Shown here: positions 6,775-10,768 of the stretch, one piece after another
How the letters are laid out: every line of letters starts with the position of its first letter
Position numbering within the stretch: position 1 is the first letter of the stretch
Assembly: GCA_013697265.1 (NCBI GenBank)
Contig: JACCXE010000134.1
Span: forward strand, 1 to 10,768
Direction: 5' to 3'
Origin: Actinomycetota bacterium
GTDB taxonomy: Bacteria; Actinomycetota; Acidimicrobiia; Acidimicrobiales; JACCXE01
DNA: 10,768 nt
Program-made: the position numbers and the translations under genes
Notes under the pieces: generated by a model
The model's database searches: none
What the model was told of the DNA's origin: nothing
Seen by the model: only the letters and a program-made list of their open reading frames with translations

Positions 6775-8193
6775 CTAAAGCTGCAGTGACTTGATCTCGA
6801 GGAACTCTTCGAGGCCGAACGTGCCGGCTTCGCGGCCGAGGCCGGACTGCTTGTAGCCGCCGAACGGAGCGGCGAGGTTGAACGAGCCCCCGTTGACCTC
6901 GACCTGGCCGGTGCGGATCTGGCGGGCGACGCGCTTGGCCCGCTCGGGGTCACCGGACCACACACCGCCGGCGAGGCCGTAGATGGTGTCGTTGGCGATT
7001 TCGATCGCTTCTTCTTCGGTGTCGTAGGCGATGATCGACAGCACGGGACCAAAGATCTCTTCCTGCGCGATCGTCATGTCGTTCGTGACGTTTGAGAAGA
7101 CAGTCGGTTGCACGTAGTAGCCCTTGTCGAGGCCTTCGGGCGCCTCGGCGCCACCCGTGAGCAGCGTCGCGCCCTCTTCGACACCCTTGTTGATGTAGTC
7201 GCGGACACGGTCGCGCTGCGCGGCGGACACGAGGGGGCCGAGGTTGGCCTCCCCACCGAACGGGTCGCCGGGCGTGAACGCCTCGGCGGTCGCGACAGCG
7301 ATCTGCTCGGCTTCGGCGAGCTTGTCTCGCGGCACCAGCATGCGGGTGAGCGCGGAGCAGGTCTGGCCGGAGTTGAGGAACGCCTTGCCGACGCCGTCGG
7401 CAACGGCAGTAGCGAGGTCGGCGTCGTCGAGGATGATGTTGGCCGACTTGCCGCCGAGTTCGAGCGCGACGCGGGCGACGCGCTGCGAGGCGAGTTCGGC
7501 GACGCGCTTGCCGGCGCGGGTGGAGCCGGTGAAGGAGATCATGTCGACGTCTTTGTGCGCCGCGATCGCTTCGCCGACAACAGGGCCGACGCCGGTGACG
7601 AGGTTGAACACGCCGGCGGGCAGGCCGACTTCGTCGATGATCTCGGCGAGGATGAACGCGTTGAGCGGTGCCACTTCCGACGGCTTCAACACCACGGTGC
7701 AGCCGGCGGCGAGCGCTGGGGCGACCTTCAGCGTGATCTGGTGCAGCGGGTAGTTCCACGGCGTGATCGCGCCGACAACGCCGACGGGCTCACGCACGAT
7801 CAGTGAACTGCCGACCTGCGTCTCGAACTCGAAGGTGTCGAGTAGGCCGCCGATGGCGCCCCAGTTGGCTGCGGGCAGACCGGCCTGGATGAGCATCGAC
7901 AGATTGAGCGGCATGCCGACCTCGCCGGCCACGGTCTGTGCGATCTCGGCCATGCGCGCTCCTAGGCCTTCGGTGATGCGCTGGATGTACTTGCCGCGCT
8001 CTTCGATCGGCGTCTGCGACCACGCCGGGAAGGCGGCCTTGGCCGCGGCGACTGCCTTGTCGACGTCGTCAGCGGTGCCCTCGGGGATGGTGCCCATGAC
8101 CTCTTCGGTCGATGAATTGATGACCTCGAGCGTTCCCGTCCCCGTGGACGGCACCCACGCCCCGTCTACGTAAATCTTGTCCCGAACCTGCAT
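6775..8193 (-). CDS. NAD(P)+-dependent aldehyde dehydrogenase
   Basis: Oxidises an aldehyde to the carboxylate with NAD(P)+; the specific aldehyde cannot be read from the sequence. At 472 residues it is full length for the superfamily. Visible residues are TPWNYP (144-149, oxyanion N147), VVLKPSE with cofactor-binding K170, FTGSTRAGK (221-229), ELGGK with general base E245, GQTC with the nucleophile C279, and EEIFGPVLSII. The ATG at 8191-8193 has a strong ribosome site, GAGAGGAG, seven bases upstream, the best in the window. It is a single-gene unit: it diverges from the membrane protein gene upstream and ends at a terminator downstream. It is not obviously linked to the F420 or mycothiol genes. 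Confidence 0.95.
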   Translation of the reverse strand: MQVRDKIYVDGAWVPSTGTGTLEVINSSTEEVMGTIPEGTADDVDKAVAAAKAAFPAWSQTPIEERGKYIQRITEGLGARMAEIAQTVAGEVGMPLNLSMLIQAGLPAANWGAIGGLLDTFEFETQVGSSLIVREPVGVVGAITPWNYPLHQITLKVAPALAAGCTVVLKPSEVAPLNAFILAEIIDEVGLPAGVFNLVTGVGPVVGEAIAAHKDVDMISFTGSTRAGKRVAELASQRVARVALELGGKSANIILDDADLATAVADGVGKAFLNSGQTCSALTRMLVPRDKLAEAEQIAVATAEAFTPGDPFGGEANLGPLVSAAQRDRVRDYINKGVEEGATLLTGGAEAPEGLDKGYYVQPTVFSNVTNDMTIAQEEIFGPVLSIIAYDTEEEAIEIANDTIYGLAGGVWSGDPERAKRVARQIRTGQVEVNGGSFNLAAPFGGYKQSGLGREAGTFGLEEFLEIKSLQL

Positions 8194-8200
8194 GTTGAAA

Positions 8201-8208
8201 CTCCTCTC
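8201..8208 (-). promoter_or_regulatory. Strong ribosome binding site of the aldehyde dehydrogenase
   Basis: On the minus strand GAGAGGAG lies seven bases before the ATG of the aldehyde dehydrogenase. It is notable because most other starts in the window have weak or no Shine-Dalgarno sequence. Confidence 0.8.
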
Positions 8209-8220
8209 GTATGGACAACA

Positions 8221-8226
8221 ACGTTA
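8221..8226 (-). promoter_or_regulatory. Possible -10 box of the aldehyde dehydrogenase promoter
   Basis: The minus-strand hexamer TAACGT fits TANNNT. It would place the transcription start near 8213-8214 and give a leader of about 20 bases that contains the strong ribosome site. No recognisable -35 element is present at the expected distance. Tentative. Confidence 0.3.
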
Positions 8227-8239
8227 TCGGCACTGGCGG

Positions 8240-8245
8240 TAGCCT
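8240..8245 (+). promoter_or_regulatory. Possible -10 box for leaderless 2TM gene transcript
   Basis: TAGCCT fits TANNNT and ends seven bases before an in-frame GTG at 8253, the spacing expected for a leaderless start in actinobacteria. It is back to back with the possible aldehyde dehydrogenase -10 box 14 bases away. This supports the GTG start over the ATG at 8211, which has neither a ribosome site nor a -10 box at the right distance. Confidence 0.35.
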
Positions 8246-8252
8246 GCGTTTC

Positions 8253-8465
8253 GTGCTTCCGGCTGAACGCGACGAACGACTCCAACGCATGGCGCGCGTC
8301 GCGTTTGTCGCGCACGCGCGCACCTATGTGGTCGTAAATGGCTTCCTCATCGGCGTTTGGGCGCTTGCGGGCTTTGGCCCCTTCTGGCCGGCCTGGGTGA
8401 TCTTGAGCTGGGGACTTGCGCTCGTGCTGCACAGCATGGCCACCTTCAGCCGCAACTCCCATTAG
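8253..8465 (+). CDS. 2TM domain-containing small membrane protein
   Basis: A 70-residue protein with two membrane helices and a short linker. The N-terminal charged stretch AERDERLQRMARVAFVAHARTYVVVNGFLIGVWALAG, then FWPAWVILSWGLALVLHSMATF, matches the 2TM domain pattern (conserved histidine, YxVVN, FWP, W-G, and H near the end). The function of this domain is not established; it occurs alone and with signalling proteins. The GTG at 8253 is my preferred start because of the TANNNT box before it and because the residues upstream look non-coding; an in-frame ATG at 8211 would add 14 residues and leave only 17 bases to the aldehyde dehydrogenase start. The gene lies 55 bases before the sensor kinase on the same strand, so the two are probably co-transcribed. 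Confidence 0.78.
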   Translation: MLPAERDERLQRMARVAFVAHARTYVVVNGFLIGVWALAGFGPFWPAWVILSWGLALVLHSMATFSRNSH

Positions 8466-8520
8466 GCCCGGCGGTTTCGCGATCTCTGCCGCCGAACTTG
8501 GCACCGCGCCTACCCCCGTC

Positions 8521-10659
8521 GTGAACGCGACCTCAAGTGATCGCGATGTCGCCGGGACATCGCGACTGCCGACTGCTCTTGGCGTCATCGGGGTCGCGGC
8601 CGGCGTCGGCGCAATCGTCCTGGCCATTCTCGAACGCAGCCGCACCGGCCAGCCGTCGTTGGCTGAGCAGATCGTCACGTCGGTCACCTCGATCGGCATG
8701 GTGAGCATCGGAGGGCTTCTCGCCACCCGTCGTAGGGACAGTCCTCTCGGCTGGATCATCATCGCTATCGGTCTCGAGACCGTTGCCTCACAGCTGAGCT
8801 ACCGCTTTGGTCTGCACTACCTGTTGGCGCCGGGCGCGTCGCCGCCGCGTCCCGCGAGCACGAGCACGACCGAGCATCTAGAGGACACACTCGACACTGT
8901 CCTTGCGACGATGCTGTTTGTTCTCTTTCCCAACGGGCGCCCGCCAACGCCCCGGTGGCGGTTGCTCATCTACAGCTCACTCACCATTGGCGTGGTCTCG
9001 ATAGTTGCGCGGTGGCTTGTGCCGGGCCCACTCGGAGATCTGCCCGGCGTGACAAACCCATTTGGTGTGTCCGCGCTCGCGACGGTTGCCCAGGGCGTGC
9101 GAGACGCGTCGGTGCCCATCCTGAATGTGCTGTTTCTTGTGGCCGTGGCGTCGCTCGTAACGCGTTGGCGCCGGGCCATTGGCATCGAGCGGCAGCAGAT
9201 CAAGGTGGTCGCCGGCGCGGCGTCGGTGCTCGTGGTGTTCTTGGTTCTCGGCAACCTCGCGGATGCCGGAGCGCTCGGAGCGGGCCTCGCACCCTTGGGA
9301 CACGGGTTTTTCTTCGCGGTTCTCGTTCTGCCGACGGCCGTCACGGTCGCGGTGTTGCGATACCGCCTGCACGACATCGACTTCGTAATTTCGCGGGCCC
9401 TCGTTTTCGCCGCGCTCGCCGCGTTCGTCTCCGCCGTGTACGTGACGATCGTCGTCGGCTTCGGCCAGCTGCTCTCGGTGAACGGCAGTCGCAATGTCGT
9501 GCTTTCGATCGCGGCCACCGCGGTAACCGCGATCGCGTTCCAGCCCGCGCGCGAGCGTGCGCAAAGGTTGGCGAACCGCCTCGTCTACGGCGAACGCGCC
9601 ACGCCCTACGAAGTGCTCAGCAGCCTCGCAGCGCGCCTCGGCGATCAAGTCACGCCGGACGAGCAGTTGCGGAGAGTCGCCGAACTTCTGGCCAGCGGCA
9701 CGGGTGGCAACGCCACGGTGTGGCTGCGTGTCGGACGAGAGCTGCGACCGGTCGCAACATGGCCGGCGACCGCGCCCCTCGCCGCGACGGCGCTCGACGA
9801 GGATGCTTCACCCGATTTCGGTCACGTAGATCGCGCCGTGCCGGTCTCGTACCACGACGAGACCTTGGGATTTCTCACGCTGTCCAAACCGGCGGCGGAG
9901 CCGATGTCGCCGACCGACGACAAGCTGATGGGCGATCTCGCCGGACAGACCGGTCTGCTTTTGCGCAACGCTCGGCTCAGCGCGGAACTGCTCGAGCGGC
10001 TCGAGCAGCTTCGTGCGTCGCGCCAGCGCCTCGTCGCCGCTCAGGACGAGGAGAGACGCCGCCTCGAGCGTGACCTTCATGACGGTGCTCAGCAACAGCT
10101 CGTCGCCCTGCGCATCAAGCTGAACCTGGCCAAGACCATCGCCGCGGAGGAGCACGCGCCCGAGACCGGCGACATGATCGGAACACTTGTCGGCGATGCG
10201 GACGATGCAGTGCAGACGTTGCGGGCGCTCGCGCACGGGATCTATCCGCCCCTTCTCGCCGCCGAGGGCCTGGCGACGGCGCTCCGATCACACGCAGCGA
10301 AAGCGGTGAACGACGTGAGCGTGACGGTTGGCGAGCTCGCTCGCTACGACCAGAACGTCGAAGCCGCCGTGTATTTTTGCTGCCTCGAAGCGCTCCAGAA
10401 CATCACGAAGTACGCACCCGACGCCGACGTTGTGCTGGCCCTGGACGCGGCGGACGACCATCTGTTGTTCTCGGTTGCCGACAACGGCGCCGGCTTCGAC
10501 CCCGCCGCGACCCGACGCGGAGCCGGCTTACAAAACATGGAGGATCGTCTCGACGCCATCCACGGCACGCTTACGGTCGAGTCGCAGGTGGGCGCGGGAA
10601 CCACGATTCGTGGGCGCATTCTGGTCGTTGGCTTCGGCACGAACGACGGTGCCGGTTAG
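8521..10659 (+). CDS. NarL-type sensor histidine kinase with multi-span membrane sensor and GAF-like region
   Basis: Membrane-bound histidine kinase of 712 residues. The N-terminal 340 residues hold about ten predicted membrane segments (for example 16-37, 52-69, 76-95, 148-167, 200-213, 229-247, 260-281, 293-318, 326-340), with family marks FPNGRPPTPRWR, IERQQIK and VLRYRLHDIDFVISR. ANRLVYGERATPYEVLSSLAARLGD links to a GAF-like region (about 360-485). The dimerisation box ERRRLERDLHDGAQQQLVALRIKL is of the HisKA_3 type, with phospho-acceptor H520. The ATPase domain shows EALQNITKYA (N box, N627), VADNGAGFD (D654) and GAGLQNMEDR. A LuxR/NarL-type response regulator is expected as partner, but none is in the window. 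The start is the GTG at 8521; an in-frame TTG at 8416 lies inside the 2TM gene and is rejected. No ribosome site is visible. The input signal is unknown. Confidence 0.92.
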   Translation: MNATSSDRDVAGTSRLPTALGVIGVAAGVGAIVLAILERSRTGQPSLAEQIVTSVTSIGMVSIGGLLATRRRDSPLGWIIIAIGLETVASQLSYRFGLHYLLAPGASPPRPASTSTTEHLEDTLDTVLATMLFVLFPNGRPPTPRWRLLIYSSLTIGVVSIVARWLVPGPLGDLPGVTNPFGVSALATVAQGVRDASVPILNVLFLVAVASLVTRWRRAIGIERQQIKVVAGAASVLVVFLVLGNLADAGALGAGLAPLGHGFFFAVLVLPTAVTVAVLRYRLHDIDFVISRALVFAALAAFVSAVYVTIVVGFGQLLSVNGSRNVVLSIAATAVTAIAFQPARERAQRLANRLVYGERATPYEVLSSLAARLGDQVTPDEQLRRVAELLASGTGGNATVWLRVGRELRPVATWPATAPLAATALDEDASPDFGHVDRAVPVSYHDETLGFLTLSKPAAEPMSPTDDKLMGDLAGQTGLLLRNARLSAELLERLEQLRASRQRLVAAQDEERRRLERDLHDGAQQQLVALRIKLNLAKTIAAEEHAPETGDMIGTLVGDADDAVQTLRALAHGIYPPLLAAEGLATALRSHAAKAVNDVSVTVGELARYDQNVEAAVYFCCLEALQNITKYAPDADVVLALDAADDHLLFSVADNGAGFDPAATRRGAGLQNMEDRLDAIHGTLTVESQVGAGTTIRGRILVVGFGTNDGAG
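8541..8565 (+). repeat. Perfect 10-bp inverted repeat in the 5' coding end of the sensor kinase
   Basis: TCGCGATGTC and its exact reverse complement GACATCGCGA flank a five-base loop (GCCGG). The hairpin starts 20 bases after the first base of the GTG start and covers codons 7-15, which encode DRDVAGTSR before the first membrane helix. It could be an RNA hairpin affecting translation or a dyad operator. There is no T-run, so it is not an intrinsic terminator. Confidence 0.7.
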
Positions 10660-10675
10660 AGTCGCAGCGCTTCCA

Positions 10676-10749
10676 GGGCGTATGGCACAGTTGGTTAGCG
10701 CGCAGCCTTCACACGGCTGAGGTCACAGGTTCGAGTCCTGTTACGCCCA
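10676..10749 (+). tRNA. tRNA-Val (anticodon CAC)
   Basis: A 74-base class I tRNA that decodes GUG. The acceptor stem GGGCGTA pairs fully with TACGCCC, with discriminator A at 10749. The anticodon stem CAGCC/GGCTG encloses the loop TTCACAC, anticodon at 10710-10712. The T arm ACAGG-TTCGAGT-CCTGT is perfect. The D stem GCAC/GCGC has one A-C mismatch at positions 12-23. CCA is not encoded (CTC follows the discriminator), so it must be added by the CCA enzyme. The gene starts 16 bases after the kinase stop, so its promoter lies within the kinase gene or it is processed from the kinase transcript. Confidence 0.96.
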
Positions 10750-10768
10750 CTCATTTGACCTGCGGTTT

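Noticed and set aside
8416..8520. Upstream TTG start for the sensor kinase, overlapping the 2TM gene
   Set aside because: The added 35 residues are a shadow of the 2TM frame and unrelated to the kinase; the GTG at 8521 leaves a normal N-terminus.
8955..10073. 372-codon plus-strand open frame inside the sensor kinase gene
   Set aside because: It lies in another frame of the kinase coding sequence and is arginine-rich, while the kinase frame carries all conserved motifs.

Overview
The window is GC-rich, densely coding chromosomal DNA that looks like an actinobacterium, most likely a member of the Acidimicrobiia or a relative. The reasons are a mycothiol-type cysteine ligase (MshC), an F420H2:NADP+ oxidoreductase, frequent GTG starts and TANNNT-type -10 boxes placed directly before start codons. 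The lineage is an inference from gene content; no 16S gene or other phylogenetic marker is present. No mobile element, CRISPR array, phage gene or long non-coding stretch is visible, and no intergenic gap exceeds 100 bases.

Minus-strand block (8193 down to 1). In transcription order: an NAD(P)+-dependent aldehyde dehydrogenase (8193-6775) that ends at a strong intrinsic terminator (6732-6753). Then comes a tightly packed run of seven genes: a secreted M23/LytM peptidase with coiled coil (6700-5741), an ACAD10/11-type phosphotransferase (about 5699-4791), a DUF6285 protein (4794-4441), a flavin-reductase-like protein (4424-3918), F420H2:NADP+ oxidoreductase (3874-3218), MshC (3189-2077) and a secreted HExxH metallopeptidase-like protein (2077-863). 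Spacings are overlaps or gaps of 16 to 43 bases, so this is probably one operon. thrS follows (818 to the window edge) and appears to have its own leaderless promoter.

Plus-strand block (about 8253 to 10749). It diverges from the aldehyde dehydrogenase across a very short shared control region. It holds a small 2TM-domain membrane protein, a 712-residue NarL-type sensor histidine kinase with about ten membrane segments and a GAF-like region, and a tRNA-Val(CAC) starting 16 bases after the kinase stop. No response regulator is in the window.

How the genes may work together: FNO moves hydride between F420 and NADP, MshC makes the cysteine adduct in mycothiol synthesis, and the flavin-reductase-like protein is another redox enzyme, so the middle of the operon reads as a thiol/cofactor redox module. 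The phosphotransferase and DUF6285 protein form a recognisable pair of unknown joint function. The two exported zinc-peptidase-like proteins bracket the operon. I do not see an obviously new system; the best leads are this mixed operon, a probable CTG start overlapping a stop, and a perfect hairpin inside the start of the kinase gene.
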